Shown: positions 45,985 to 55,728 of the stretch, in pieces
Position numbering within the stretch: the stretch's first letter is position 1
Layout of the letters: each line of letters opens with the position of its first letter
Assembly (NCBI RefSeq): GCF_014856545.2
Contig: NZ_CP109811.1
Location: 4,771,562-4,835,561, forward strand
Length of the DNA stretch: 64,000 nucleotides
Source of the DNA: Mesobacillus jeotgali
Lineage (GTDB): Bacteria; Bacillota; Bacilli; Bacillales; Cytobacillaceae
Reading direction: 5' to 3'
Translations under genes and position numbers: made by a program
Notes under the pieces: model-generated
Database searches by the model: none
The model's input: the letters and a program-made list of their open reading frames with translations, nothing else
What the model was told of the DNA's origin: nothing

Positions 45985-47085
45985 TTATACATTGAAACGG
46001 AAGTGGATGATGTCTCCGTCTTTTACTTCGTATTCTTTACCTTCTAGGCGTACTTTACCAGCTTCCTTGGCTGCTGCCATGGATCCTGCTGCAAGAAGGT
46101 CATCGTAGTGGACTGTTTCTGCACGGATGAATCCACGTTCGAAATCAGAGTGGATGACACCGGCACACTGAGGTGCTTTCATTCCATGGCGGAATGTCCA
46201 TGCACGGACTTCCTGGACGCCGGCTGTGAAATAGGTTGCAAGTCCAAGCAGACTGTAAGCCGCACGGATCAATTGGTCCAAACCTGATTCTTCGATGCCT
46301 AGTTCCTCTAGGAACATTTGCTTTTCTTCGCCTTCAAGCTCAGCGATTTCTTCCTCGATTTTGGCACTGATGACGATTACTTCTGCATTATCTTTTCGTG
46401 CAAACTCGCGGACTTGCTGTACATATTCATTTCCGCTTGGATCTGCGACATCTTCTTCACCTACGTTGGCAACATAAAGCATCGGCTTAATTGTAAGCAA
46501 ATGAAGTTGTTTTACAATTTTCATTTCTTCTTCTGTAAATTCAACCGCGCGCGCTGGTTGCTCAGCTTCAAATGCATCGCGCAGGCGAGCCAGAATTGGA
46601 AACTCGATAGAAGCTTCCTTATCCTTTTGCTTAGCCAATTTCTCAACACGGCCAATTCTTTTTTCAACTGACTCCATGTCAGCAAGAATCAATTCCAGGT
46701 TAATAACCTCAATATCGGAAATTGGATCTACTTTACCTGCAACGTGAGTGATATTGTCATCTGCAAAACAGCGGACAACCTGACAAATCGCATCCACCTG
46801 ACGAATATGAGAAAGGAATTTGTTTCCAAGTCCTTCACCTTTACTCGCCCCTTTTACGATTCCGGCGATGTCAGTGAATTCGAAAGCTGTCGGTACAGTC
46901 TTTTTCGGCTGTACTAGCTCAGTTAATTTAGTTAAACGATGATCAGGAACCTCAACGATTCCGACATTCGGGTCAATCGTACAGAACGGATAGTTGGCTG
47001 ATTCAGCACCAGCCTGTGTGATCGCATTAAACAATGTAGATTTCCCAACGTTAGGAAGTCCAACAATACCTGCTGTTAAGGCCAT
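45985..47085 (-). CDS. ychF: Ribosome-binding ATPase YchF (Obg family)
   Basis: 366 aa. G1 motif GLPNVGKSTLFNAIT, the usual ATP-favouring NxxE-type G4 region, coiled-coil insert and C-terminal TGS domain (ending EVKDGDIIHFRFNV). Cytosolic, binds ribosomes and is linked to stress responses. ATG 47085 lies 9 bases after GAGGAG. Confidence 0.95.
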   Translation of the reverse strand: MALTAGIVGLPNVGKSTLFNAITQAGAESANYPFCTIDPNVGIVEVPDHRLTKLTELVQPKKTVPTAFEFTDIAGIVKGASKGEGLGNKFLSHIRQVDAICQVVRCFADDNITHVAGKVDPISDIEVINLELILADMESVEKRIGRVEKLAKQKDKEASIEFPILARLRDAFEAEQPARAVEFTEEEMKIVKQLHLLTIKPMLYVANVGEEDVADPSGNEYVQQVREFARKDNAEVIVISAKIEEEIAELEGEEKQMFLEELGIEESGLDQLIRAAYSLLGLATYFTAGVQEVRAWTFRHGMKAPQCAGVIHSDFERGFIRAETVHYDDLLAAGSMAAAKEAGKVRLEGKEYEVKDGDIIHFRFNV

Positions 47086-47198
47086 CCATGTCACTCCTCT
47101 ATTTAAAAATGTATCTATTCAAGCAAGAATCACCTAAACGATTTTTTCCTCTCACAATTATAGAGATTACGAAGGGAAAAGACAAGCTTATAAGAAAA

Positions 47199-47270
47199 GC
47201 GCAATCACCTTGGTCAGCCCCGAAAAGCCCTTCAAGGCCCGACAGTGAAATCATTCTTTGACTTTCGTCA
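47199..47270. repeat. Intergenic repeat family A, decayed copy
   Basis: GAAAAGCGCAATCACCTTGGTCAGCC and GGCCCGACAGTGAAATCATTCTTTGAC recall family A with several changes. The rest of the gap 47086-47434 contains nothing else I recognise; a chance open frame across it is not convincing. Confidence 0.6.
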
Positions 47271-47433
47271 TGAACGGTACCCTTATAGAGACAGATTTGC
47301 TTGCTTAAGGGTATCTTTCTCCTTGAACGGAACAAGATTTCAAGTTTCTGTATATGAATCATGGCTCTTGGCGTCCTCATGCCCGTATTTTTCAACATTC
47401 TAACACCAATGTTGCCTGTCCCTATTCTCCAAA

Positions 47434-47469
47434 AAAGAAAAACCACACTCTCAATGAAAGTGCGGTAAA
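47434..47469 (-). terminator. Terminator of the molybdopterin oxidoreductase gene
   Basis: CCGCACTTTCA and TGAGAGTGTGG (minus strand) pair, followed by TTTTTC, just after the stop. Confidence 0.8.
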
Positions 47470-47476
47470 ACGATCA

Positions 47477-49477
47477 TTATTCTTTTTCAATTTTTTCAAT
47501 GTTGACGAGGCAATCATATAGTGTGCTGCCGAGGCCGTTGTCTGATTCCCTGCTGGATGTGAGCTGGTTGACGGAGCCGCCGAATCGTGCGCTCAAGCCT
47601 TCATCAATATTCACCGTTCCTGGATGGGCCATTTTTAAAATCGAAACGGTCCCCTTCAGTTCGCCTCTATCATTCCATACCCGGACATCGTCCTGATCCT
47701 TTAAACCCTTTTCAGCAGCCACGCTGCCAGCAATCTCGACTTTCACATACGGCTCTGGCTGGAACAGGTGGAAATGCTGAGAATGGTTTGAACGCAGCGG
47801 GTGGATTGTCAGCAAGGTATATGGATATTTCTCTGCCAGCTCGGGATTCGTCCACTTTGTCTCCGTTGGCAGTGACAGTTTGATCCTGCCATCAGCAACT
47901 GCAGAAGATGTGAATTCATACATGCCGCTTGGCGTTTTGAATCTCCTGTCTGCCCATGGTATTTTATCCACGGGAAGCTCCGCGAATCTTTCCACACGAA
48001 TTTTATCAAGGCTGATTCCCTTTGCAGTCAGTGATGCGAGACCCATCTCAATGAATTCTTCTCTTGTATAATCAAACTCGTCACCGAAGCCTAATCTAGC
48101 CGCTAGTTCAGCCCAAATCCATGCGTCCGGCTTCGCTTCCCCCGGCGGTTCGACCAGCTTCGGGCCGTGGTTCACATAATGATGGTACATAGAAGAGTAG
48201 TAAACATCTTCTACCTCAAAAGCTGTCGCAGCCGGCAGCACATAATCCGCCAGCTCTGCTGTATCCGTCATGAACTGGTCAATAACCACCAATGTTTCCA
48301 GCGATTCAAATGCCTTTCGCACTTTGTTTGTATCTGGTACCTGTGTCAGCGGATTTCCGCATGTAACGATTCCCATCTTTACCACAGGGTCTACTGCCGA
48401 CAAAATCTCCTCTGCCTGCCTCATCATTGTAAATGTACGTGATGAATTCTTCCGTTCTGGTATGGACATGTTCTGATAGTCAAAGCTTTGCCCTACCTGT
48501 TTGTTCGCATAGTTGGCACCGCCGCCTGGGATGCCGATGTTGCCGCTGACAGCGACCAGTGCGTCCAGCAGCCTGATCGTATTCCCGCCATTTTCATAGC
48601 GCTGCATACCAAGTCCCATGATGGTCGATACCGGCTTATCAGCATATACCTCGGCAAGATGGGTGATGATGTCAGCCGGTACTTCCGTCACTTCACTGAT
48701 ATAGTCTAAAGAAACGCTATCGAGCAATGCGTTCAAGCCTTCGAACCCTGCCGTATGATTCTCCAGGAACTCGCCATCCTGTAAACCCATCCTGAGCAAC
48801 TCTTTCATGATGCCCGCCGCTAAAAGTCCGTCAAAACCTGGCTTGATAGAGATATATTCATGTGCCAGCTTAGCTGTTGCATTATAAATAGGATCAATCA
48901 CATAGATTTTCGTCCCATTCTTTTTCGCAGCCTGGAGGTTCTGGAAAAGATGCATATTCGTCCGGGCGACATTCCTTCCCCAGATGACGACATGTTTGCT
49001 GTTTTTCAAATCCTCTGGGGCATGGCTGTAGGCATCGCCAAAATCCCAGTTCTGCGCCTCAATACCCGCTCCCCAGCAGATTGAACCGGTTAATTCAGTC
49101 ACTCCGCCATATAGATTGAAAAAGCGGCTGTCAAGATTGGTGAGCAAACCGCCGTTAGCGTAATCATGGCTGTGCAATACGGAAGTGGTACCAAAATATT
49201 CTTTATAATAAGCCAATTTTTCAGCAATCTCATCGAGCGCCTGCTCCCAGGAAATCTGCTGGAAACTGCCGTCTATTTTTTTCAGAGGATGGAGCAATCG
49301 GTCTTCCGCATTCGCCCTGTTCTCAAGCATCCTCCCGCGTCCGCAAATTTTCCCCTGTGTAATCGGATGATCTGGATTGCCTTCGACCTTGGTTACCTTT
49401 CCGTCTTCAACGGTAACAAGGAAACCGCAGCTGTCCCAGCAATTCAATGGACATGCTGAATGATGTACTGTCGCCAC
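47477..49477 (-). CDS. yyaE: Molybdopterin-dependent oxidoreductase (YyaE-like)
   Basis: About 666 aa, DMSO reductase superfamily. The N-terminal Cys motif HSACPLNCWDSCGF...GKICGRGR gives the four Cys of an Fe-S site. The molybdopterin-binding domains and C-terminal cap follow. No Tat signal is visible, so it is probably cytoplasmic. Start taken as the GTG 5 codons into the open frame, with GGGAGATGAGG before it. Substrate unknown. Located between ychF and yyzM, as in B. subtilis. Confidence 0.88.
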   Translation of the reverse strand: MATVHHSACPLNCWDSCGFLVTVEDGKVTKVEGNPDHPITQGKICGRGRMLENRANAEDRLLHPLKKIDGSFQQISWEQALDEIAEKLAYYKEYFGTTSVLHSHDYANGGLLTNLDSRFFNLYGGVTELTGSICWGAGIEAQNWDFGDAYSHAPEDLKNSKHVVIWGRNVARTNMHLFQNLQAAKKNGTKIYVIDPIYNATAKLAHEYISIKPGFDGLLAAGIMKELLRMGLQDGEFLENHTAGFEGLNALLDSVSLDYISEVTEVPADIITHLAEVYADKPVSTIMGLGMQRYENGGNTIRLLDALVAVSGNIGIPGGGANYANKQVGQSFDYQNMSIPERKNSSRTFTMMRQAEEILSAVDPVVKMGIVTCGNPLTQVPDTNKVRKAFESLETLVVIDQFMTDTAELADYVLPAATAFEVEDVYYSSMYHHYVNHGPKLVEPPGEAKPDAWIWAELAARLGFGDEFDYTREEFIEMGLASLTAKGISLDKIRVERFAELPVDKIPWADRRFKTPSGMYEFTSSAVADGRIKLSLPTETKWTNPELAEKYPYTLLTIHPLRSNHSQHFHLFQPEPYVKVEIAGSVAAEKGLKDQDDVRVWNDRGELKGTVSILKMAHPGTVNIDEGLSARFGGSVNQLTSSRESDNGLGSTLYDCLVNIEKIEKE

Positions 49478-49560
49478 TTCCTCATCTCCCAACGTTCTCT
49501 CTATATGTCATTAATTTTATCTATAAGAATAATACAAGAAGGCAAAAAAAAGAAGCAGGA

Positions 49561-49755
49561 TTATTCACCCTGCTTTGATAAAATCTTCTTTACTTTTCGT
49601 GTGAACTCTTTTCTCGGAATCAAGACACTGTGCTCGCAGCCTTCACACTTGATCCGGAAATCCATGCCAAGGCGGATGATTTTCCACTTGTTGGTGCCGC
49701 AAGGATGTGGTTTTTTCATTTCAACAACATCATTAAGTTGAAACTCGTGCTCCAA
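49561..49755 (-). CDS. yyzM: DUF951 protein (YyzM)
   Basis: 64 aa; VEMKKPHPCGTNKWKIIRLGMDFRIKCEGCEHSVLIPRKEF is the DUF951 signature, with C-x-x-C-type metal-binding potential. Function unknown. It follows the mechanosensitive channel gene by 17 bases. Confidence 0.9.
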   Translation of the reverse strand: MEHEFQLNDVVEMKKPHPCGTNKWKIIRLGMDFRIKCEGCEHSVLIPRKEFTRKVKKILSKQGE

Positions 49756-49772
49756 TTTTAAAACCTCCTTGT

Positions 49773-50681
49773 TTATTTACCGAATTCTTTTTGCTCTCCG
49801 CCTTCCTGACGTGAGTACATAACCATTCTTGGGAATGGAATTTCAATTCCGTGCTGGTCCAATAGAAGCTTGATGTCCTTGCGGAGCTGTCTTCCGATAT
49901 ACCAATGTTTCATCGGCAGTGTTTCCGCGACGATCCGCATCACAACTTCTGAAGCGCCAAATTGCTGGACACCTAAAAGCTCGGGTGTCTTTACCAGCTC
50001 TGGATACTTTTCAGTTGTGGTTTCAAGATAATCCTGCAGTACTTTTTCAGCGTATTCAATATCCCCTTCATAAGCAATTCCTATATCGAGAACCGAAACA
50101 CTGTTATAAACTGAGAAGTTGGTGACTTCTATGATGCTCCCATTAGGGAGGATATTGATTTCCCCTGTAAAGCTTTTAATCTTCGTCGTCCGCAGCCCAA
50201 TTTCCTCTACTGTTCCTTCAAATTGTCCGATCCTGACATAATCACCCACAGAAAACTGATCTTCAAAAATAATGAAGAAGCCGGTGATGATGTCTTTTAC
50301 GAGACTCTGAGCACCGAAACCGACAGCCAAGCCGACAATCCCGGCACCGGCAAGCATTGCCTTGACATCGATTGTCAGCGCCGCAAGAATGGACATGATC
50401 GCAATAAAGTAAACGACATACTTCAGGACATTTTCGAGCAGCTTCATTAAAGTCATTTCTCGCCGTTCAGAAACTTTGATTGGTCCCCTTGTTTTCATCT
50501 TGAAAAAGTTCTGGATCGCAACCTTGCCAACTCTGATCAGCAAACCTGAAATAATCAGGATCGCCAGGATTTTCAGGGCACTTTCCCCAATCGCGAACCA
50601 GAGCTCTTCATCCATCAGCTTTTGACTGAGTTTATTTAAAAATGCTTGTGTTCTGGTCAGACTTTCTTCCGTTTTAGTCAT
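49773..50681 (-). CDS. Small-conductance mechanosensitive channel (MscS family)
   Basis: 302 aa, three predicted membrane helices at about 26-46, 82-106 and 108-130. The pore helix GAGIVGLAVGFGAQSLVKDIITGFFIIFEDQ matches MscS TM3, followed by a beta domain (GDYVRIGQFEGTVEEIGLRTTKIK). Opens under hypo-osmotic tension in the cytoplasmic membrane. Same orientation as yyzM. Confidence 0.93.
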   Translation of the reverse strand: MTKTEESLTRTQAFLNKLSQKLMDEELWFAIGESALKILAILIISGLLIRVGKVAIQNFFKMKTRGPIKVSERREMTLMKLLENVLKYVVYFIAIMSILAALTIDVKAMLAGAGIVGLAVGFGAQSLVKDIITGFFIIFEDQFSVGDYVRIGQFEGTVEEIGLRTTKIKSFTGEINILPNGSIIEVTNFSVYNSVSVLDIGIAYEGDIEYAEKVLQDYLETTTEKYPELVKTPELLGVQQFGASEVVMRIVAETLPMKHWYIGRQLRKDIKLLLDQHGIEIPFPRMVMYSRQEGGEQKEFGK

Positions 50682-50986
50682 AATTTCACCCGCCTGTAAA
50701 TTTCACGCTTACATTATCATACTTTATGTAACAAAGTAGAAGATTTCATACAAGCACAATCATTTTAACAAGTTTTATAATGTAGTTAAAGAAGGCTGTT
50801 TCTGTAAGATGATGGTATAGGAGTCCTCTACTTTAGAACAGTATATTATTATTTTAATATAGAATAATCATTTTGCGATAGAGCCTAAACCATTACTAAT
50901 TCTTTTAAAAAAGATAAGTCCTTTTTCCTCCGAAAGAGATTCACTGCTCCAAAAGACCCTGTTTAAATCTTTCTGTTTACAGGTAT

Positions 50987-51015
50987 GTATAGATTACAAA
51001 AAAAGACCGTATACT
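50987..51015 (+). promoter_or_regulatory. Possible forespore-type promoter of yyaC
   Basis: GTATA (50987-50991) and CGTATACT (51008-51015) are 16 bases apart, similar to sigma-F/sigma-G promoters, 31 bases before the yyaC start. Inference from spacing and gene function. The rest of 50682-50986 shows no further feature. Confidence 0.35.
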
Positions 51016-51045
51016 GATAGTACGAATTTTTAAGGAGTTGATCCA

Positions 51046-51678
51046 ATGAATCTCAAAAACCATTTTTTCGAGCGGAGAAATAATGTGGCAAAAATTAACC
51101 ATGAAGATGAGCTTGCTGCCGAAAAGCTGGCTTCTGAAATCCTGGACCATTTGCCTAATTTCAGCACACGCCCAATTGTTTTTGTCTGTATTGGAACTGA
51201 CCGCTCTACCGGTGATTCATTGGGTCCGCTAATCGGAACGCTTCTCGAGGAAAAAGAAATTGCGCCTTACCATGTATATGGAACTCTCGATGATCCGATA
51301 CATGCTGTCAATATGGATGCTAAACTGGCAGAAATCAAAGAAAAGCATTTCAATCCTTTTATTATTGGCATAGACGCCTGCCTGGGCAGATTAAAAAGCG
51401 TCGGGTCGATCCAGGTAGGCGATGGGCCCGTCAAGCCGGGTGCCGGAGTGAATAAGGAACTTCCTGAAGTCGGCAATATGCACATAACCGGCATTGTCAA
51501 TGTCAGCGGGTTCATGGAATTCTTTGTTTTGCAAAACACAAGATTGAATCTCGTCTTAAAAATGGCGAAAACGATCGCGAACGGTATCTCCGAGAGCAGC
51601 CAGCAGCTCTCGAAAAAACAGGATTGGCCGAAACTAAATTGGGATCTAGAAACCGAGCAACCAACAGTTGCTGAATAA
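51046..51678 (+). CDS. yyaC: Spore protease YyaC (GPR-like)
   Basis: 210 aa; VFVCIGTDRSTGDSLGPLIG, then IIGIDACLGR and PGAGVNKELPEVGNMHITGIVN are the YyaC signature. Related to the germination protease family; present in spore formers and expressed in sporulation in B. subtilis. Ribosome binding site AAGGAG. One of the few plus-strand core genes here. Confidence 0.92.
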   Translation: MNLKNHFFERRNNVAKINHEDELAAEKLASEILDHLPNFSTRPIVFVCIGTDRSTGDSLGPLIGTLLEEKEIAPYHVYGTLDDPIHAVNMDAKLAEIKEKHFNPFIIGIDACLGRLKSVGSIQVGDGPVKPGAGVNKELPEVGNMHITGIVNVSGFMEFFVLQNTRLNLVLKMAKTIANGISESSQQLSKKQDWPKLNWDLETEQPTVAE

Positions 51679-51687
51679 AGTGCCCGA

Positions 51688-51721
51688 AAATGCCTGGAGG
51701 CTATCCAGGCATTTTTTAATT
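51688..51721. terminator. Bidirectional terminator between yyaC and the DUF554 gene
   Basis: AATGCCTGG and CCAGGCATT pair around AGGCTAT with T-runs on both sides, between convergent genes. Confidence 0.85.
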
Positions 51722-52432
51722 TTATAACCCAATCATATAATGTGAAATGGTAACAAGCACGCCAGTAACAAGGATACCTGGCAGGAGATTCGCAACCCTG
51801 ATCTTCGTCAATCCAATCAGGTTCAGGCCGATAGCAAAAATCATGACGCCGCCTGTTGCAGTCAATTCCAGAATGAAGCTGTCCATCAAGGCCTGCGGTA
51901 TAAACTTATCAATTTGTGTTGCGAATAACGCGATTGTACCCTGGTAAAGCATTACGGGAATCGCTGAAAAAAGAACACCAATACCAAGTGTAGTAGTCAA
52001 AATCAAGGCAGTGAAGCCGTCAATGATTGCCTTTGTATATAGGACATCATGGTCGCCGCGGATTCCACTGTCTAGAGCGCCAATGATGGCCATCGCGCCA
52101 ATGACAAAAATCAGCGTTGCTGTCACAAATCCTTGTGAAATACTGCCTTCCCCTTTTGACCCAAGCTTTCTTTCGAGCCAGTCTCCAACTGAATTCAGCT
52201 TATCCTCCAGCTTCCAGGCTTCCCCAAGGACCGCACCAATCACAAGGCTTAAAATGACGATCAGGAAATTTGCACTTTTAAAGCCCATTTGCAGGCCCAG
52301 CACCATGACAGCAAGGCCGATACCATGCATGACAGTAGCTTTCATATTTTCAGGGATTCTTGTCAATAGCCTGCCCAGCAAGGTACCTACAATAATTAAT
52401 AAACCATTTACAATGGTGCCAAGTAAAAACAT
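51722..52432 (-). CDS. DUF554 membrane protein (YdfK/YqgA-like)
   Basis: 236 aa with about seven membrane helices (FLLGTIVNGLLIIVGTLLG at the start; VFVIGAMAIIGALDSGIRGD in the middle; VIFAIGLNLIGL later). DUF554 is widespread; function unknown, possibly transport. The ATG at 52432 follows AGGTG. Confidence 0.88.
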   Translation of the reverse strand: MFLLGTIVNGLLIIVGTLLGRLLTRIPENMKATVMHGIGLAVMVLGLQMGFKSANFLIVILSLVIGAVLGEAWKLEDKLNSVGDWLERKLGSKGEGSISQGFVTATLIFVIGAMAIIGALDSGIRGDHDVLYTKAIIDGFTALILTTTLGIGVLFSAIPVMLYQGTIALFATQIDKFIPQALMDSFILELTATGGVMIFAIGLNLIGLTKIRVANLLPGILVTGVLVTISHYMIGL

Positions 52433-52474
52433 ATTGTTCACCTATCTTCAGATTTTGTATGAATACGTGTATGT

Positions 52475-52502
52475 AAAAAAAGAAGCCATCAAATTGATAG
52501 CT
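52475..52502 (-). terminator. Terminator of soj-spo0J
   Basis: AAGCTATCA and TGATGGCTT (minus strand) pair and are followed by T7, beginning at the spo0J stop. Confidence 0.8.
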
Positions 52503-53351
52503 TAAGAGTTTTGCTGATCTAAAAGTTCCAGAATTCGTTCGAGATCATCCTTTGAGAAAAATTCTATTTCAATCTTCCCTTTGTTTTTAGATTGTTTGAT
52601 GTTTACAGTTGTGCCGAAACGCTCTCGAAGCGTCGTTTCCCGTTCACGGATGAAAACATCTTTTGTCACTTTTTCTTTTTTTTGTTTCACGTGGAACAAC
52701 TTCGTTCATCTGCTGGATCAGCTGCTCAAGCTGTCGGACATTCATTCCATCCTTAAGGATTTTGTCCACCAGGATCGGAAGCTTGTCCTTCTTCCTTAAG
52801 CCCAGAAGCGCGCGCCCATGCCCCATTGATATCTTGCCATCTGAAATCAGCTGCTGGATCTTAGGCGGGAGCGACAGCAAACGTATATGATTTGCAAGAT
52901 GCGGTCTGCTTTTGCCCAGTCTTTTCGCTAACTCTTCTTGTGTGAGCTTCAGCTTTTCAATCAAGGTTTGATAGGCGATTCCCTCTTCAATCGGATTCAG
53001 GTCTTCACGCTGAAGATTTTCCAATACGGCAAGCTCCATCATTTGCTGTTCATTCAATTCGCGGACAACTGCCGGAACTGTTTCGAGCTTCGCTTCCTTC
53101 GCTGCACGGTAACGTCTTTCTCCAACGACAATTTCATAGCCTTTGATCGTTTTCCTGACAATAATCGGCTGAAGGATACCATGTTCCTGAATTGATAGTT
53201 TCAATTCCTCGATCGCTTCCGGCTGGAAAACTTTCCGTGGTTGATAAGGATTCGGCCTTATTTCTTTAATGCTTATTTCCTGGACCTTCTCTTCTTTTTC
53301 AGCTTCCATATTAAAGAAAGCATTCAATCCTTTACCTAAGCCTTTAGCCAT
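52502..53351 (-). CDS. spo0J: Chromosome partitioning protein Spo0J (ParB), frameshifted near the C-terminus
   Basis: ParB-type CTPase clamp that binds parS and loads SMC. The first 235 residues are normal: MAKGLGKGLNAFFN, box RPNPYQPRKVF, GERRYRAA and the HTH LTQEELAKRLGKSRPHLANH. After VPRETKK an A8 run shifts the frame and translation ends ten residues later. The missing 60-aa dimerisation domain is intact in the next frame (KVTKDVFIRERETTLRERFG ... LERILELL). One A fewer restores it. The start at 53351 overlaps the soj end by 8 bases. Sequencing error is the first explanation to rule out. Confidence 0.9.
52683..52698. other. parS site inside spo0J
   Basis: TGTTTCACGTGGAACA reads TGTTCCACGTGAAACA on the coding strand, a perfect parS. 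A parS in the same place is known in B. subtilis spo0J. The A8 frameshift run starts at its edge. Confidence 0.92.
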
Positions 53352-54105
53352 TTGCAACCACTTCCTTTGCAAGATCTAAATAAACCTCTGCCCCGCGGGA
53401 CTTTGGATCATAAATGATAATTGGCTCTCCATGGCTTGGAGCTTCACTCAATCGGACATTCCGTGGAATGACTGTCTTATATACCTTGTCCTGGAAGTAC
53501 TTCTTCACTTCCTCGATGACTTGGAGACCAAGATTCGTACGTGCATCAAGCATAGTAAGCAGGACACCTTCAATCTTCAAATCCTGGTTCAAATGCTTCT
53601 GTACAAGCCGGACAGTATTCAGGAGCTGACTTAGTCCTTCCAGTGCATAATACTCACACTGGACAGGGATGATGACGGCATCTGAAGCCGTCAAAGCATT
53701 CAGTGTCAATAAACCAAGGGATGGCGGACAGTCAATGATAATATAATCAAAACGATCCTTCACTTCCTCGAGAGCCCGCTTCAAACGAACTTCCCTTGAA
53801 ATTGTAGGGACAAGCTCAATTTCCGCTCCTGCAAGCTGGATCGTTGCAGGAATTGTATATAAATTTTCTACCGCTGTTGGATGGATTACATTCTTAGCTT
53901 CAACATCGTCAACAAGAACATCATAGATGCATTGCTCTACATCCGCTTTCTCAATCCCCACACCGCTCGTAGCGTTTCCCTGAGGATCCGTATCGACAAG
54001 CAGCACTTTTTTTCCTATGTATGCCAGGCATGCACCAAGGTTCACTGATGTAGTCGTCTTGCCGACTCCGCCTTTTTGATTCGCAATCGCGATGATTTTC
54101 CCCAC
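53344..54105 (-). CDS. soj: Chromosome partitioning ATPase Soj (ParA)
   Basis: 253 aa; GTG start at 54105 with GAAGG in front gives GKIIAIANQKGGVGKTTTSVN, the deviant Walker A. YIIIDCPPSLGLLTLNAL is the Walker B region. Soj regulates DnaA and works with Spo0J in origin segregation and sporulation control. The frame is open 39 codons upstream but without family similarity. Confidence 0.96.
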   Translation of the reverse strand: MGKIIAIANQKGGVGKTTTSVNLGACLAYIGKKVLLVDTDPQGNATSGVGIEKADVEQCIYDVLVDDVEAKNVIHPTAVENLYTIPATIQLAGAEIELVPTISREVRLKRALEEVKDRFDYIIIDCPPSLGLLTLNALTASDAVIIPVQCEYYALEGLSQLLNTVRLVQKHLNQDLKIEGVLLTMLDARTNLGLQVIEEVKKYFQDKVYKTVIPRNVRLSEAPSHGEPIIIYDPKSRGAEVYLDLAKEVVANG

Positions 54106-54373
54106 ATTGTCACCTTCTTTCAAACCCGTAAAATTGTCTATTTTTAGCTTTAAGCAAAAAAAATGCATTATAAATAAGGCTTTTCCCAGCAGTTCCTGAA
54201 AAAAATTACCGAAAAAAGACAATCATGTATTCTATTTTATCATGAATCAAGATAGTTGATAGAATTTTTATTCAAAAGTAATATTCCAGTAATATGAAAG
54301 CTTATTTACTAATAAGCACTGTTATCTAACTGCTTACCGGATTGAATTTTTCAAACAGGCTCTGTTAAAGTAG

Positions 54374-54570
54374 GCTGTTGATTTTCGTTCAAGCTTCGCT
54401 TTCCGCGGGGCTGGCGCTGAGCCTCCTCGTAGCTTCGCTCCTGCGGGGTCTCATCTGACCAGCTGATCCCGCAGGACATTGATTAGCTTCCACGAATCCG
54501 CCCACGCACGAGGGAAATGCGTTAGCATTTTCGGAGGAGTCTACGCGCCTTCCACTACAATCAACAGTGC
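54374..54570. repeat. Intergenic repeat family B, copy 2
   Basis: Same block order as copy 1 (CTTTCCGCGGGG, GCCTCCTCG, CTGCGGGGTCTCA, CCGCAGGACATTGATT, AATGCGTTAGCATTTTCGGA). The flanks CAGGCTCTGTTAAAG and CTTTAACAGAGCTT are complementary, so the whole unit can fold. It lies between noc and soj; 54106-54360 has nothing else recognisable. Confidence 0.85.
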
Positions 54571-54603
54571 TTAAAATAACAATGGGCTTTAACAGAGCTT
54601 TCA

Positions 54604-54636
54604 ATAAAAAAACGGGAGACAGTTTGTCCCCCGCTA
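54604..54636 (-). terminator. Terminator of noc
   Basis: GGGGGACA and TGTCTCCC (minus strand) pair around AAC and are followed by GTTTTTTTA. Confidence 0.85.
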
Positions 54637-54644
54637 GCAATCTA

Positions 54645-55538
54645 TTATTTCTTTTTTGGTATGCGAATCGTGAATTGATAGAACTCTTCAAACTCTTCTT
54701 CTTCTGAATCGAGATTGATGCCGCTGTCGGAAACCATTGTCAGTGACTGGCGGATGGTATTGACGGCAATCCTCATATCCTTGCTGAATGCCTTCCGCTT
54801 TGGCTTTGGTTTCTCTTCATTCTGACTCAGCAGCTTTACGACGCGTTCCTCCGTTTGTTTGACATTGAGGGCTTTCTCAATGACCTCTGCCAATAGCTGC
54901 ACCTGCAGCTGAGGGTTTTTTAACGGGATTAACGAACGGGCATGACGTTCTGTAATCAGCTTATTCAAAAGCGCATCCTGCACTTCCTGCGGAAGCTTAA
55001 GCAATCGCAGCTTATTCGCAACAGTTGATTGACCTTTTCCCAGCCTTTGCGCCAAGGCTTCCTGGGTAAGGTTGTGAATTTCCAGTAATTTACCATAAGC
55101 CATTGCTTCTTCAATCGGTGACAGCTCCTCACGCTGGAGGTTCTCGATTAAAGCAACGGATGCCGTTTCGGAATCGGATAAGTTCTTAACAATTGCAGGA
55201 ACTTCCTCCCACTCAAGCTTTTTCATCGCTCGCCAGCGGCGTTCACCTGCGATGATTTCAAACCGATCCTGATCGAATTCCCGGACGACGATTGGCTGGA
55301 TTACTCCATGTATGTGAATGGTACGGGCCAATTCCTCAATTTTTTCATCATCAAATACAGTTCTTGGCTGGTATCTATTTGGAATAATATGGTCAATCGG
55401 AATTTTCTTTATTTCTTCATTTTCTATGTTGTCGATATCCTCAACCGTCTGTTCTTCCACTTGGTTCTGTTCTTCCATTTGATTCCGTTCTTTTTCCTTT
55501 TCCCCAAGGCCAAAAAAGCGCGAAAAAGAAGGCTTCAT
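54645..55538 (-). CDS. noc: Nucleoid occlusion protein Noc
   Basis: 297-aa ParB paralogue that blocks division over the nucleoid. It has an N-terminal amphipathic [14 protein letters not shown] for membrane targeting, a CTP-binding ParB box ([17 protein letters not shown]), [22 protein letters not shown] and the C-terminal dimerisation end [12 protein letters not shown] 55538. Between rsmG and soj, as in Bacillus. Confidence 0.95.
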   Translation of the reverse strand: MKPSFSRFFGLGEKEKERNQMEEQNQVEEQTVEDIDNIENEEIKKIPIDHIIPNRYQPRTVFDDEKIEELARTIHIHGVIQPIVVREFDQDRFEIIAGERRWRAMKKLEWEEVPAIVKNLSDSETASVALIENLQREELSPIEEAMAYGKLLEIHNLTQEALAQRLGKGQSTVANKLRLLKLPQEVQDALLNKLITERHARSLIPLKNPQLQVQLLAEVIEKALNVKQTEERVVKLLSQNEEKPKPKRKAFSKDMRIAVNTIRQSLTMVSDSGINLDSEEEEFEEFYQFTIRIPKKK

Positions 55539-55728
55539 CACCCTACACCACCTTTATGAACTCCCTATTACATATTCTCTATAAAAATGACAAGTTCCTG
55601 CCTATAGAATCTATTATAAACTAAATTCATTTTTCAAAATAGACCAAAGAGCATACGCGAACATGGCCGGTTTCATCAACCGTGCACCTCAGGTCTTTGA
55701 CTGGAGGTGCTGCGGATGATGGGTGCCT

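Noticed and set aside
47099..47446. 115-codon open frame on the minus strand after ychF
   Set aside because: It overlaps a decayed family A repeat, has no ribosome binding site and no protein-like family pattern; open by chance.
54389..54691. 100-codon minus-strand frame across repeat family B copy 2
   Set aside because: It lies in a non-coding repeat that occurs three times and overlaps the noc terminator and 3' end.
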